The notes under the pieces were generated by a model. That model did no database searches, was not told the DNA's origin, and saw only the letters and a list, made by a program, of their open reading frames with translations. From Acidimicrobiaceae bacterium (GTDB lineage: Bacteria; Actinomycetota; Acidimicrobiia; Acidimicrobiales; RAAP-2), in contig PKYQ01000018.1 in assembly GCA_003133685.1 (NCBI GenBank), positions 62,001-126,000 on the forward strand: a DNA stretch of 64,000 nt. Reading direction: 5' to 3'. Numbering within the stretch: the first letter of the stretch is position 1; each line of letters starts with the position of its first letter. Positions 15,811 to 25,449 of this stretch are shown here, in pieces. The translations under genes were made by a program, and so were the position numbers.

Positions 15811-17048
15811 GGCGTCACCACGTTCACCGTCGCGAGGACCGAAGTCACGTCACGCTCGACCAGTTCGGCCAACTCCGGCGGCAGGTTGGCGAGCATCTCG
15901 TAGAAGAAGCCCTGGATCATGAGGCGTTCGGCATCCTCGCGACTGACGCCACGAGATTCGAGGTACCAACGCTGCAGTTCATCGAGCGGTCCGACGCTCG
16001 AGGCGTGCGCGCACATGACGTCGTTCTCGCGAATGTCCAGGTTGGGCACGCTGTCGGCGTGGGCCGCGGGAGAGAGCAACAGGTTGTGGTTCGTCTGGCG
16101 CGCGTCGGTGCGCTTCGCCCCTTTCTCGATCTCAATGAGTCCGGTGTAGACCGAGCGGGATTGGTCCGCAACCGCGCCCTTGGAAAGGAGCGTCGAACGC
16201 GAACGGGCACCGGTATGCATCTGGTGAGTTCGGAAATCGTGCACCTGATCACCCGAACCGAGGAACGTCGTTCGCAGTTCATTCTCCGAACCGGCGCCGC
16301 GCATCTCGGCGTCATTGCGCGAGCGGTTGTAGTGAGCACCGATGCCGACGACGGCTTGGCGCAGACGCGCGTCGCGGTTCACGAAGCCCGTCGTTCGAGC
16401 GACGTGCCAGGCGCTGTGGTCCAGTCGCTGATACGTGATCAGTTGCAGCGACGAGTTGTCATCGAGGAGGTACTCACTGAGCGGTACGACGAGGGCGTTG
16501 GCGCCACCTTCGAAGTATTCGACGATCGTCGCACTCGCGCCGCGTCCGAGTTCGATCTGGGTGCGCGAGAATGACGCCGTCGAGTTCGACAGGTTCAACA
16601 CGACAATCGGCTCTTGGACGTTCACTCCGGCACCGACTCGGATCACCGTCGTCGCCGGAGCGAGCGCCGCGTTCAGAATCGCGAAGGTGTCATTGCGGTA
16701 CCGTTCCGCGAAGGTCGTTCCGGCGAGCGACTGCGTGGACTCGACGACCTCGACACTGACGCCCTCGAGACCTGTGCCGGTGTTCACGCAAAAGCCGTCG
16801 ACCACGCGCACGACGAGTCCCGCGCGCTCACAGAGCTGAGCGGCGAAGGCCGAATCGGCTCGAGTTGCGGGCTCTGAAGCGACGCCAAATCGGTCCAGGT
16901 CGAAGTATTTTAAGGGCGCGTAGCGCCACACCTCGTCGCTCGTGGTCGGGAGCCCCGCCGCTTCAAACGCCGCCCAGGCCAGTTGGCGAGGGGCCGCGTC
17001 GGGTCGGTCGGCAATGAAGGCGGAGGCTGAATCAGCGAAGGTTTTCAT
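15807..17048 (-). CDS. sufD: Fe-S assembly scaffold subunit SufD
   Basis: Partner of SufB in the SufBC2D scaffold. 413 aa with the right-handed beta-helix core and the C-terminal region TNHNLLLSPAAHADSVPNLDI, followed by CAHASSVGPLDELQRWYLESRG: the histidine that helps form the nascent cluster site is in place. First gene of a sufD-Rieske-sufC unit with 4-bp overlaps. sufB lies 1.9 kb away on the same strand with two opposing genes between. The start has no obvious ribosome-binding site. Confidence 0.9.
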   Translation of the reverse strand: MKTFADSASAFIADRPDAAPRQLAWAAFEAAGLPTTSDEVWRYAPLKYFDLDRFGVASEPATRADSAFAAQLCERAGLVVRVVDGFCVNTGTGLEGVSVEVVESTQSLAGTTFAERYRNDTFAILNAALAPATTVIRVGAGVNVQEPIVVLNLSNSTASFSRTQIELGRGASATIVEYFEGGANALVVPLSEYLLDDNSSLQLITYQRLDHSAWHVARTTGFVNRDARLRQAVVGIGAHYNRSRNDAEMRGAGSENELRTTFLGSGDQVHDFRTHQMHTGARSRSTLLSKGAVADQSRSVYTGLIEIEKGAKRTDARQTNHNLLLSPAAHADSVPNLDIRENDVMCAHASSVGPLDELQRWYLESRGVSREDAERLMIQGFFYEMLANLPPELAELVERDVTSVLATVNVVTP

Positions 17049-17138
17049 AGATATCGGGACGAAGGCAGTGTACTGGGCTCACCTCGTTCTCCTTCGTGTC
17101 CAGTCCTAGGCTGAGGGCGATTCGATCAAGGAGCACGA

Positions 17139-17963
17139 GTGGAGTTTTCGTCCGATGTATTGACCTTCGAAGTCGACGGTCATGTCGCCACGTTGTGGCT
17201 GGACCGCGAAGAGGCCCGCAACGCCATGGGCAGCGCCCTGTGGCGCGACCTGCCCCTCGCCGCGGCGGCGCTCGCGAATGAGCGAGACGTACGAGTACTG
17301 ATCATCGCGGCGAAGGGACCGCACTTCAGCGTCGGGCTTGACTTAAAAGAGTTTGGCGGCGGCTTCGTGGCGGGTGCGTCATCGTCGTCCAAGGCCGCGT
17401 CGAACGCGCAGACCTTTGCGGCCGTGCGCTCGATGCAGGCGTCGGTGACCTCAATCGCCGATCTCGCGGTGCCGGTGATCGCCGCCATTCACGGGTACTG
17501 CATCGGCGGCGGCGTCGATCTCGTCAGCGCCTGTGACGTGCGCCTGTGTGCGAATGACACCAAGTTCTCGGTGCGCGAAACGAAGGTTGCGATCGTCGCG
17601 GACCTCGGCTCGTTGCAGCGACTACCGAAGATCATTAACGCCGGACACTTGGCCGAGCTGGCCTACACCGGCAAGGACATCGACGCGCAGCGCGCGCTCG
17701 CCATCGGCCTCGTGAACGCGGTGTACGGAGATAGTGATGAGGTGCTGGCCGGTGCTCGCGCACTCGCGAACGAGATCGCCCAGAACTCACCGCTCGCCGT
17801 TCAAGGCACGAAGGCGGTGCTCGCGGCGAACGACGGACGGAGTGTCGACGAGGGTCTGGAATTCGTCGCCCGCTGGAACACGATGTATCTACAGAGCAAC
17901 GACCTGCGCGAGGCGATGATGGCCTTCATGGAGAAACGACCACCGGTCTTTCACGGCGACTAA
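17139..17963 (+). CDS. Enoyl-CoA hydratase/isomerase family protein
   Basis: Crotonase-fold enzyme of 274 aa. Oxyanion-hole segments are visible in GPHFSVGLDLKEF and IHGYCIGGGVDLVSACDV. The usual catalytic Glu pair is only partly present, so it may be an isomerase or hydrolase rather than a hydratase. GTG 17139 is preceded by AAGGAG, and a TAGGCT box lies at 17107-17112. Its stop overlaps the convergent gene in CTAA (17960-17963). Confidence 0.82.
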   Translation: MEFSSDVLTFEVDGHVATLWLDREEARNAMGSALWRDLPLAAAALANERDVRVLIIAAKGPHFSVGLDLKEFGGGFVAGASSSSKAASNAQTFAAVRSMQASVTSIADLAVPVIAAIHGYCIGGGVDLVSACDVRLCANDTKFSVRETKVAIVADLGSLQRLPKIINAGHLAELAYTGKDIDAQRALAIGLVNAVYGDSDEVLAGARALANEIAQNSPLAVQGTKAVLAANDGRSVDEGLEFVARWNTMYLQSNDLREAMMAFMEKRPPVFHGD

Positions 17964-18310
17964 CGTTTCCAGAACTTCCAGCCGCGCTGCTTGCGCTCCA
18001 TCTCGTCGAGTTCCTTGCGCCGCTCTTCGTACATCTCGGGCGCGACGTTGTTGACGATCTCACTGGCCATGTCGAGCAGTTCTCGCCGCTCGTCCACAGA
18101 GGCGCTCGTCTCGGGCGCCTTTTCGACCGGCCGATCGACAAGCGATCCGTGGGACCAGCCGACGTCGGCCAGTCGCCGCTCGTAGGTGACACAGTTCTCC
18201 GGACAGGACCAGGGCTGATCGGGGGCGTTGCCGATCACGCAGAAGCGCGCAACCTCCCCGGACTTGTAGGTCCGGCTCTGAAAGTGCTTGCACTCTTCGC
18301 GCATTCCCAT
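17960..18310 (-). CDS. Conserved four-cysteine hypothetical protein
   Basis: 116 aa, function unknown. The N-terminal half holds EECKHFQSRTYKSGE, ARFCVIGN and WSCPENCVTYERR, four cysteines in a pattern suited to one metal ion; the rest is an acidic/basic helix ending RGWKFWKR. Starts possible at ATG 18310 or ATG 18304; the latter has TAGGGG 7 nt upstream. It lies between sufB and sufD on their strand, so a link to iron-sulfur metabolism is possible but unproven. Confidence 0.65.
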   Translation of the reverse strand: MGMREECKHFQSRTYKSGEVARFCVIGNAPDQPWSCPENCVTYERRLADVGWSHGSLVDRPVEKAPETSASVDERRELLDMASEIVNNVAPEMYEERRKELDEMERKQRGWKFWKR

Positions 18311-18357
18311 TCCCCTATTCTTCCACGTCGAGACGGCAAATTTGGTAAGAATTACGA

Positions 18358-18981
18358 ATGCCGCAACGCCGAATCGATGAAAGGCCGCTGGTCGGAGCCG
18401 ATTTGTCAGCCGTCGTCGAGTTGTCCAGTCGCGCCTTCTTCGACGATCCGTTTTTCTCGTACCTGCTCCCCGACGACGCGATGCGACGATCACGACTCCC
18501 GTTCTTTTTCCGCGCCGTCTACACCCACATGGGCGAACACGGTCGGATCGTCACCGTGCGCAACGACACCGGCGAAGCGTTGGGGGTCGCGGCGTGGTTG
18601 ACGACCGGCGGCTACCCGCTGCCGATCAAAGTGCAACTGAGTCAGGTGCCGTCATCGCTGCGGGCCTTCTATCGACGGCCCCGGGCCATCATGGCGGGCA
18701 ATCGATACATGGCGGCGTTGGTGCGCGCGCATCGCAAGGATCCGCAGTGGTACTTGATGGTGCTCTGCGCCGATCCACCGGCGCAGAGGAGCGGCGTGGG
18801 CACGATGCTGCTCGAGCACGCCTTCGCGCAGGTTGACACCGAAGGGGTCGGCAGTCACCTCGAGACGCCACGCCTGGACAACGTCGCCTACTACCAACGC
18901 TTCGGCTACGAACTGATCGAGACCTTGACCCCGGTCGAGGGCGCACCACCGTATTACACGATGTGGCGCGCGCCTCGTTAG
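18358..18981 (+). CDS. GNAT-family N-acetyltransferase
   Basis: 207 aa with the acetyl-CoA binding segment [19 protein letters not shown] (the R/Q-x-x-G-x-G/A type loop) and the C-terminal [12 protein letters not shown]. Two N-terminal helices precede the core. Substrate unknown. The ATG is 6 nt after a TAAGAA hexamer without Shine-Dalgarno sequence, suggesting a leaderless mRNA. Its TAG overlaps the convergent sufB TAA. Confidence 0.82.
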   Translation: MPQRRIDERPLVGADLSAVVELSSRAFFDDPFFSYLLPDDAMRRSRLPFFFRAVYTHMGEHGRIVTVRNDTGEALGVAAWLTTGGYPLPIKVQLSQVPSSLRAFYRRPRAIMAGNRYMAALVRAHRKDPQWYLMVLCADPPAQRSGVGTMLLEHAFAQVDTEGVGSHLETPRLDNVAYYQRFGYELIETLTPVEGAPPYYTMWRAPR

Positions 18982-20378
18982 CCGATCGAGCCTTCCATCT
19001 GCAGTTCGATCAATCGCGACCACTCGACGGCGTACTCCATCGGCAACGTTCGCGTCACGGGCTCGATGAAACCGTTCACGATCATGCCCATCGCCTGGCT
19101 CTCGGTGAGGCCGCGACTCATGAGATAGAACAGTTGGTCGTCGCCGATCTTCGACACCGTCGCCTCGTGACCGATCGACGCGTCTTGCTCGCCGACCTCC
19201 ATGTAGGGCTTGGTCTCAGAGACTGACTGTTCGTCCAAGATCAACGCGTCGCAGCGAACGAAGCTCTTGGCGCCAGTCGCGCCCTCTTCGACCTTCACGA
19301 GGCCGCGGTAAGTCGTCTGGCCACCGTCTTTTGAAATCGACTTCGAGATGATCGTCGAAGTCGTCTCCGGCGCGCAGTGGATCATCTTGGCGCCCGCGTC
19401 TTGGACCTGACCGGGTCCGGCGTAGGCGACCGAAAGAACTTCGCCCGAGGCCTTGGGACCCATCAGGTAGACCGACGGGTACTTCATTGTGAGTCGCGAA
19501 CCGATGTTCCCGTCGATCCACTCGACGTGCGCCTCGGCTTCGGCGCGAGCGCGCTTGGTCACGAGGTTGTAGACGTTGTTCGACCAGTTCTGGATTGTCG
19601 TGTAGGTGATGCGGGCACCGGGCAAGGCGACGAGTTCAACGACGGCGGAGTGCAACGAGTCGGTCGAATAGACCGGCGCCGAGCAGCCCTCCACGTAGTG
19701 GACCTGCGAACCCTCATCGGCGATGATGAGCGTGCGTTCGAACTGACCCATGTTCTCGGTGTTGATGCGAAAGTACGCCTGGAGCGGCTGGTCGACGTTG
19801 ACGCCGGGCGGCACGTAGACGAACGATCCCCCACTCCACACGGCGGAATTGAGCGCGGCGAATTTGTTGTCGTTCGGCGGAATCAAGGTGCCGAAATACT
19901 TGCGAACCAGATCGGGGTATTCGCGCACGGCGGTGTCCATGTCACAGAACAGGACGCCGAGACGCTCGAGGTCCTCGCGGTTTCTGTGAAATACCACCTC
20001 GGACTCGTACTGCGCGGTGACGCCCGCTAAGTACTTGCGCTCGGCCTCGGGGATGCCCAAGCGTTCGTACGTGTTCTTAATGTCGTCGGGGAGGTCCTCC
20101 CATCGGTCAACCTGGTTCTCGGTGGGCTTGATGTAGTAGTAGATGTCGTTGAAATCGAGGTCCGGCATGCGGTCCGCGAACCACGGCACCATCGGCTTCT
20201 TCTCGAATTTCTTGAGCGCATTGAGGCGGAAGTCGAGCATCCACTTTTCTTCGTTCTTGATGCCCGACATCTCGCGGACGATCGCTTCGTTGATGCCCTT
20301 CTTGGGCTTGAAGACCGGAATCTGATCGTCAGACCAGCCCAGTTGGTACCTGCTGAAATCCAGATTGTCGACTGACAT
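18978..20378 (-). CDS. sufB: Fe-S assembly scaffold subunit SufB
   Basis: Main scaffold subunit of SufBC2D. 466 aa with the diagnostic C-terminal stretch [20 protein letters not shown], then [21 protein letters not shown] and [28 protein letters not shown]. The conserved cysteine of FVRCD and the glutamate/histidine near the SufD interface are present. AAGGGAG precedes the ATG, and a TTGACA promoter lies 30-60 bases upstream. It is a monocistronic unit separated from sufD-Rieske-sufC. Confidence 0.94.
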   Translation of the reverse strand: MSVDNLDFSRYQLGWSDDQIPVFKPKKGINEAIVREMSGIKNEEKWMLDFRLNALKKFEKKPMVPWFADRMPDLDFNDIYYYIKPTENQVDRWEDLPDDIKNTYERLGIPEAERKYLAGVTAQYESEVVFHRNREDLERLGVLFCDMDTAVREYPDLVRKYFGTLIPPNDNKFAALNSAVWSGGSFVYVPPGVNVDQPLQAYFRINTENMGQFERTLIIADEGSQVHYVEGCSAPVYSTDSLHSAVVELVALPGARITYTTIQNWSNNVYNLVTKRARAEAEAHVEWIDGNIGSRLTMKYPSVYLMGPKASGEVLSVAYAGPGQVQDAGAKMIHCAPETTSTIISKSISKDGGQTTYRGLVKVEEGATGAKSFVRCDALILDEQSVSETKPYMEVGEQDASIGHEATVSKIGDDQLFYLMSRGLTESQAMGMIVNGFIEPVTRTLPMEYAVEWSRLIELQMEGSIG

Positions 20379-20407
20379 CGCGCTCCCTTGGGATAATCCC
20401 TACGTCC

Positions 20408-20438
20408 ATAGTACTAACTCAGAATCGGGACATGTCAA
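20408..20438 (-). promoter_or_regulatory. sufB promoter
   Basis: Minus strand TTGACA (20438-20433), a 19-bp spacer and TACTAT (20413-20408), ending 30 nt before the sufB ATG with its AAGGGAG. The long spacer suggests activator dependence, but no operator is evident by eye. Confidence 0.5.
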
Positions 20439-20459
20439 CAAATAAGGCAAAGTAGAGCG

Positions 20460-22622
20460 GTGCCCAGTCCCCCAACCGTCCCGCAACACCCCTTTTCGAT
20501 CACGCGCCACGGCGACGTCCGCGACGACCCTTACTACTGGTTGATGGACCGCGAGGACAAGGCGGTCCTCGCCCACTTGCGAGCCGAGAACGAATTCCTG
20601 AGCCAGAGCTTCGCCGAGTTGAAGCCACTCGAGGACGAACTGTTCGAAGAGATCAAGAGTCGCATCGAAGAGACCGATATCTCCGTGCCCGTTCGCAAAG
20701 GGGCGTGGTGGTACTTCGAACGAACGCGTGAAGGACTGAACTATCCGCTCAGCTGTCGCGTGGTCGCCATCGGCGACGATCTGACGCCGCCGGAGATCGA
20801 TCCGTTGACGACGCTCGCCGGCGAGCAGGTGATCCTCGACGAAAACGCAGAAGCCGGCGATAGTGACTACTTCTCGGTCGGAGTTCTCGCCTTGAGCCCC
20901 GACGACGACTGGGTCTGCGTCGGAACGGACTTCGACGGCGACGAACTCCACCACGTCACGGTGCGTCCGCTCGCCGGACAGCCTTCCGTTGACGATGAAC
21001 TTGACGACGTCCACTACGGCTTCGCCTGGGCCATGGACAGTCGACATTTTTTCTATACGCGCGTTGATGACGCCAAGCGACCGTTTCAACTCTGGCGCCA
21101 CGAACTCGGGACCGACACCAGTACCGACGTGCTGATCTTTCAAGAGGACGACGCCCAGTTCAACCTGGCAGTCGGTCGCAGTCGCGACGACGCCGTCATC
21201 TACGTGCACCTCGGTTCATCCATGACGACCGAGGTGCACTTTCTCGACGCCCACGATCCAACCGGAGCGTTGACATTGCTCGAGGCGCGCCGACACGGCG
21301 TCGAATACGGCGTCGAACACTTCGTCGACGAAAACGGCGTCGCGTGGTGGCTGAAAGTCACCAACGAAGGGGCGAGGGACTTTCGGTTGCTGGCGCGCGA
21401 AGTCGACGGCGGTGAATGGCGCGAGGTGATCCCCGAGCGACCGGGCTCTCGACTCGACGGCGTCGACGCCTTTAAATCGTTCCTCGCGATCAGCGAACGG
21501 CACGACGGCGGTGCGGCAGTTCGACTCGTGTCGATGTTGAGCGGCGCGGATCCCTTCGGCGATGACCTCCTCGAACGCTCACGCATGGTTGAGGGCCCGG
21601 CGAGTCCGAGCACCGTGTCGCTCTCGGCGAACCCCAACTTCGATACGGCGCAGTTACGGGTGTCGGTCACCTCACTCGTCACTCCCCGGTTGGTCGGTGA
21701 CATCGTCATCGCCACTGGAGAGATGATCGTACGCAAGCAACAAATCGTTCTTGGCGGTTACGACGCCGATCAGTACGCGACGGGACGTCTGTGGGTGACG
21801 GCCAGCGACGGAGTGCGAATACCAGTCTCGGTCGTGGCGCGCGCCGACCTCGTTGAGGTGGGCGCTGACGGCGACCTCCGCGCATTGGTGCCCTCCCCCG
21901 TCGTGCTCTACGGCTACGGCAGTTATGAGATCTCGATCGACCCCGCGTTCTCGTCGCTGCGGCTGTCGTTGCTCGAGCGCGGTGTCATCTTCGCGATCGC
22001 CCACGTCAGAGGCGGAGGCGAGATGGGCCGCTCCTGGTACGAGACGGGGAAACTCGCCCAAAAGCCCACGACCTTCAGCGACTTCGTCGCCGTCGCTCGA
22101 GAGCTGATTGCGCGTGGTTGGACGACGAGTGAGCAGCTGGCGATTCGTGGCGGGTCGGCCGGCGGCCTTCTCATGGGGGCCGTCATGAACCTGGCCCCCG
22201 AGCTCTTTCGCTGCGTGGTGGCCGACGTGCCCTTCGTCGATGCCCTCACGACGATGCTCGACGCGTCGCTCCCGCTCACCGTTGGTGAGTGGGAAGAATG
22301 GGGCAACCCCGACGCGAGCGCGATGGCCTATCGCACGATGAAGAGCTACTCCCCCTACGACAATGTCGTCGCGACGAACGCCGACGGGACGCCGCGTACG
22401 TACCCGCATCTCTTCGCGTCGGGCGGACTCAATGACCCGCGCGTCGGATTTTGGGAGCCGACCAAGTGGGTTCTGAAGATCCGCGACGCCAACGCTGAGA
22501 ACGTCGCCTACTTGAAGACCGAGATGGGCGCGGGCCACGGTGGTCCGTCGGGGCGTTACGACGCGTGGCGCGACGAAGCCCAAGTCCTCGCGTGGACGCT
22601 GAAGGAGATCGGCGCGCTATGA
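20460..22622 (+). CDS. ptrB: Oligopeptidase B (protease II, S9A)
   Basis: Cytoplasmic serine peptidase cleaving short peptides after basic residues. 720 aa: an N-terminal beta-propeller beginning with RDDPYYWLMDRED, then the alpha/beta-hydrolase domain with RGGSAGGLLMG (Ser), SGGLNDPRVGFWEP (Asp) and GAGHGGPSGRYD (His). The order and motifs match oligopeptidase B rather than prolyl oligopeptidase. GTG 20460 is the family-like N-terminus. Its stop overlaps the convergent gene by 6 bp. Confidence 0.9.
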   Translation: MPSPPTVPQHPFSITRHGDVRDDPYYWLMDREDKAVLAHLRAENEFLSQSFAELKPLEDELFEEIKSRIEETDISVPVRKGAWWYFERTREGLNYPLSCRVVAIGDDLTPPEIDPLTTLAGEQVILDENAEAGDSDYFSVGVLALSPDDDWVCVGTDFDGDELHHVTVRPLAGQPSVDDELDDVHYGFAWAMDSRHFFYTRVDDAKRPFQLWRHELGTDTSTDVLIFQEDDAQFNLAVGRSRDDAVIYVHLGSSMTTEVHFLDAHDPTGALTLLEARRHGVEYGVEHFVDENGVAWWLKVTNEGARDFRLLAREVDGGEWREVIPERPGSRLDGVDAFKSFLAISERHDGGAAVRLVSMLSGADPFGDDLLERSRMVEGPASPSTVSLSANPNFDTAQLRVSVTSLVTPRLVGDIVIATGEMIVRKQQIVLGGYDADQYATGRLWVTASDGVRIPVSVVARADLVEVGADGDLRALVPSPVVLYGYGSYEISIDPAFSSLRLSLLERGVIFAIAHVRGGGEMGRSWYETGKLAQKPTTFSDFVAVARELIARGWTTSEQLAIRGGSAGGLLMGAVMNLAPELFRCVVADVPFVDALTTMLDASLPLTVGEWEEWGNPDASAMAYRTMKSYSPYDNVVATNADGTPRTYPHLFASGGLNDPRVGFWEPTKWVLKIRDANAENVAYLKTEMGAGHGGPSGRYDAWRDEAQVLAWTLKEIGAL

Positions 22623-23441
22623 CGAGACGAAGGACAACACCAGCGTCGTCGGCAGCGGCGACGGGAAGACTACGGTTTTCCCTTCGACCGTGACGCTCGC
22701 GCTCTTGGGCGCACCGATCGTGATCTGCGAATCCCCAATCATCTGAAGTGACTCGACGGCTCCTTGCTTGACGGTGCCCTGCCATTCGAGTGTGCTCCGA
22801 GGACCCATTTTGTACGCGGCCCACGTCGGCCCGAGTGCACCGTGCACGACGACGGCGTAGTTCTTGAGGGGCACGCGATAGGTCGCGGTCTCGCCACTCG
22901 TGGACGTCGCGACGAACGACGAGGGTAGAGCCAGCGCGGTTGTGGTCGTCGTCGAATGTGGCCTGGTGGTTGTCGTAGTTGTCGACGTCGTGGGGACGGC
23001 CTTCGAGCGATGCTGGAGGTAGAGACCGATCCCACCGACGATTACGACGATGATCAACGCAGTGACGCCGACGCGCATTCCCGTGAACGACACCGAATGT
23101 CGCGCGGACTTCGACAATGCCCACTGCTCATTGTGGCGAAGATGTGACGGGATCACCTCACCGTCGCCGGGCATTTGCGTTTCACTGAAGACGTACGCTC
23201 GATCGGTTTCGAGTCGGGGCCGAAGGGGCTCGGGACGGCGGGTCGCGTCGAGTGGCCCGTCGAGAAGTCGGAATCCCTTGGACGGCGCGTACGGTGACGG
23301 CGGTGGTGACATGAGGCGACGTTCGACCGGTTGTGAGAGTTCTCGAATTTCGTCTCGCCGGAGCTTGCGAATCCGCAGGGCGGCGACCCCGACGACCAGA
23401 ATGACCACGACAACGATGATGATCTTGAGAGCGAGCGTCAT
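22617..23441 (-). CDS. Membrane protein with RodZ-tail-like domain
   Basis: 274 aa. An N-terminal membrane helix (about 5-22), an arginine-rich cytoplasmic segment with PPPSPYAPSKGF, a second helix (about 122-143), a Thr-rich linker and a C-terminal beta domain. That domain (LEWQGTVKQGAVESLQM ... ITIGAPKSASVTVEGKTV) resembles the DUF4115 tail of RodZ, without the RodZ helix-turn-helix. A role at the cell envelope is likely; detailed function unknown. ATG 23441 follows GAGG. Confidence 0.6.
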   Translation of the reverse strand: MTLALKIIIVVVVILVVGVAALRIRKLRRDEIRELSQPVERRLMSPPPSPYAPSKGFRLLDGPLDATRRPEPLRPRLETDRAYVFSETQMPGDGEVIPSHLRHNEQWALSKSARHSVSFTGMRVGVTALIIVVIVGGIGLYLQHRSKAVPTTSTTTTTTRPHSTTTTTALALPSSFVATSTSGETATYRVPLKNYAVVVHGALGPTWAAYKMGPRSTLEWQGTVKQGAVESLQMIGDSQITIGAPKSASVTVEGKTVVFPSPLPTTLVLSFVSS

Positions 23442-23513
23442 CAGCGCCTCGTTCGAACACCAACGGGACTGACGAGTGCCATCACGCAACGAAGCGTAGT
23501 GAAATCTTTCGAA

Positions 23514-23987
23514 TCAATCGAAGCCGCGAAAACCGCCCCGGTAGAAAACCAGCGGCGCGCCGTGGTGGCTGACGACGTACTCCGCCGCTACTACGACAAT
23601 GTCGTGGTCACCTTGGGTCGTGACGAACTCGATTCGGCCCTCCAAATGAGCGAGCGCTCCGTCAATCATCGGCGCGCCACTCGGCCCGGGTGACCAGCCA
23701 ATACCGGCGAACTTAGCGTTGCCCGGCTTGCCAAAGACCCGGGCGACCGCCTCTTGCTCGGAGGAGAGAATGTTCACGCCCACCACGCCAACTTCACGAG
23801 CCCGTGGCCACGAATTGCTGGCCGACACGGCTGAGAACGAAATCAGGGAGGGTTCGAGTGAAAGAGCGCCGAAGGTCTGACAGGTAAATCCGACCGGTCC
23901 CTCGGGCGTGTCGGCGGTGACGACGGCGATTCCCGTGACGAAATGTCCGAGGACCTCCCTGAATCGTGCAACGTCGATAGAACTCAC
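23514..23987 (-). CDS. Flavin reductase-like (FMN-binding split-barrel) protein
   Basis: 157 aa of the flavin reductase-like domain: FREVLGHFVTGIAVVTA, then GFTCQTFGALSLEPSLISF (FMN phosphate region), VNILSSEQE, and a C-terminal FYRGGFRGF. Such proteins reduce FMN or FAD with NAD(P)H, often serving a two-component monooxygenase, which is not seen nearby. GTG 23987 is chosen because it begins the domain and lies 7 nt after TAATCT. Confidence 0.82.
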   Translation of the reverse strand: MSSIDVARFREVLGHFVTGIAVVTADTPEGPVGFTCQTFGALSLEPSLISFSAVSASNSWPRAREVGVVGVNILSSEQEAVARVFGKPGNAKFAGIGWSPGPSGAPMIDGALAHLEGRIEFVTTQGDHDIVVVAAEYVVSHHGAPLVFYRGGFRGFD

Positions 23988-23994
23988 GAAGTCG

Positions 23995-24000
23995 AGATTA
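23995..24000 (-). promoter_or_regulatory. -10 element of the flavin reductase gene
   Basis: Minus strand TAATCT, 7 nt, GTG 23987; no Shine-Dalgarno sequence. It lies between this gene and the mutY stop (24037). Confidence 0.5.
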
Positions 24001-24036
24001 TCGAGGGCCGAGCACGCCCCGAGCACATTGAGTTCC

Positions 24037-24921
24037 TTACTCGTCGCCGCTCAGGCGCACGCGTTGTCCATGTTTTTCGATGAGACCATCGGCAATCAAT
24101 GCGGCGACAAGAGTCGCACTTCGTTGGGGGTCATTGTCGTCGACGCACGTCACGAGGTGTTGCACGGAGCGCGGCCGCTCCCGAAGTGCCGCCAGTACTC
24201 GCCCCCGAGCCTGACGATCCGATCCCTGGAATCTCGGCTGCGGCCGCGACACGCCCGCGCTTCGCGGCGCCGGGTCCGGGCCGCCTTCCCGGTTCCATTG
24301 GCAGACGCGAGCTACGGGACACGACTGACAGCGCGGCGTCGACGTGCAGTATTGCGCCCCGAGGTCCAACATGGACTGGTTGAACGACGCCGCGTCCTTT
24401 CGGGGCAGGAGTTCGTTCGCGGTGGACCGTGCGTCGCCGACGCTGAGGGTCTGATTCGCAATGGCGCGCGCGAGAACTCGACCGACGTTGGTGTCAACGA
24501 CGGCGACGCTTTGGCCGAAGGCGAACGAAGCAACGGCGTTCGCCGTGTACTCACCGACGCCGGGAAGTCGTCGCAGGTCCACCACGGCACCGGGCACCGC
24601 ACCATCGAACACGTCGCGAATCATCGTCGCCGCGTCGTGCAGGGCCTTGGCCCGACGGTGGTAGCCGAGTCCACTCCAGAGCCGTAGTACCTCGGACAAT
24701 GGTGCGTTGGCGCACGAGGTTGGCGTCGGGAAGGCGTTGACGAACTTCGTCCACGGAGCAATGACCCGCGACGTTTGCGTCTGTTGGAGCATGACTTCGC
24801 TCACCAACACCGCCCAGGGATCGGCGTGCTCTATCCAGGGCAGATCGCGCGCCAGTTGCGTCGCGTTTCGACGCAGGACTCGTCGAAACGCCGCGTGGTC
24901 GTTACGCCCAGACGTCGCCAC
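24037..24921 (-). CDS. mutY: A/G-specific adenine glycosylase MutY
   Basis: Removes adenine mispaired with 8-oxoguanine. 294 aa with the catalytic Glu region SEVMLQQTQ, the helix-hairpin-helix LPGVGEYTANAVASFAFG and catalytic Asp in VVDTNVGRV, and the [4Fe-4S] loop CTSTPRCQSCPVARVC (C-x6-C-x2-C-x5-C). The C-terminal region after about residue 225 is short and does not look like a full MutT-like 8-oxoG recognition domain. GTG start overlaps the upstream mesaconyl-CoA hydratase by 20 bp. Confidence 0.92.
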   Translation of the reverse strand: MATSGRNDHAAFRRVLRRNATQLARDLPWIEHADPWAVLVSEVMLQQTQTSRVIAPWTKFVNAFPTPTSCANAPLSEVLRLWSGLGYHRRAKALHDAATMIRDVFDGAVPGAVVDLRRLPGVGEYTANAVASFAFGQSVAVVDTNVGRVLARAIANQTLSVGDARSTANELLPRKDAASFNQSMLDLGAQYCTSTPRCQSCPVARVCQWNREGGPDPAPRSAGVSRPQPRFQGSDRQARGRVLAALRERPRSVQHLVTCVDDNDPQRSATLVAALIADGLIEKHGQRVRLSGDE

Positions 24922-25414
24922 TGTACGGACGCTGCCGCTCCGGAGCGAATGCTCGCTTCCAGACCATTACCTTGCGTCGGAAGTAACAGACTTCGAGGCC
25001 GTCTTGATTGAAGCCCTTCGTCTCGACGATGACGATGCCCCGGTCGTTCTTCGACGTCGAAGGGATCTTCTCGAGCACGTGCGTCTCGGCGTAAATCGTG
25101 TCGCCGTGAAACGTCGGGTTTCGATGTACCAATGTCTCGACTTCGAGATTCGCGATCGCCGAGCCCGAGACGTCGGGGACGCTCATTCCCAGGACCAGGG
25201 AATAGACGAGGTTTCCGACGACGACGTTCTTGTGGTGCACGGTCTCGTGTTCGGCGAACCACGCGTTGGTGTGCAACGGATGATGGTTCATCGTGATCAT
25301 GCAAAAGAGATGGTCGTCGGCCTCAGTGATCGTCTTACCGGGCCAGTGTTTGTAGACGTCGCCGACCTCGAACTCTTCGAAGTAGCGCCCGAAGGGACGT
25401 TCAAATGAACTCAC
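24902..25414 (-). CDS. mch: Mesaconyl-CoA hydratase (MaoC family)
   Basis: Hydrates mesaconyl-C1-CoA to beta-methylmalyl-CoA in the ethylmalonyl-CoA pathway. The 170-aa single hotdog protein closely follows the Streptomyces enzyme beside ccr/meaA: YKHWPGKTITEADDHLFC, MNHHPLHTN, GMSVPDVSGSAIANLE and NPTFHGDTIYAETHVLEK. The D and H of EADDHLFC...PLH are the MaoC catalytic pair. Assignment rests on recalled similarity and on neighbours that encode the previous and next steps (mcd 25944, mcl 28793). GTG 25414 begins the domain. Confidence 0.85.
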   Translation of the reverse strand: MSSFERPFGRYFEEFEVGDVYKHWPGKTITEADDHLFCMITMNHHPLHTNAWFAEHETVHHKNVVVGNLVYSLVLGMSVPDVSGSAIANLEVETLVHRNPTFHGDTIYAETHVLEKIPSTSKNDRGIVIVETKGFNQDGLEVCYFRRKVMVWKRAFAPERQRPYSGDVWA

Positions 25415-25449
25415 GGGTCCATCCTCTCGCACGCCGCGATCACTTCGAC

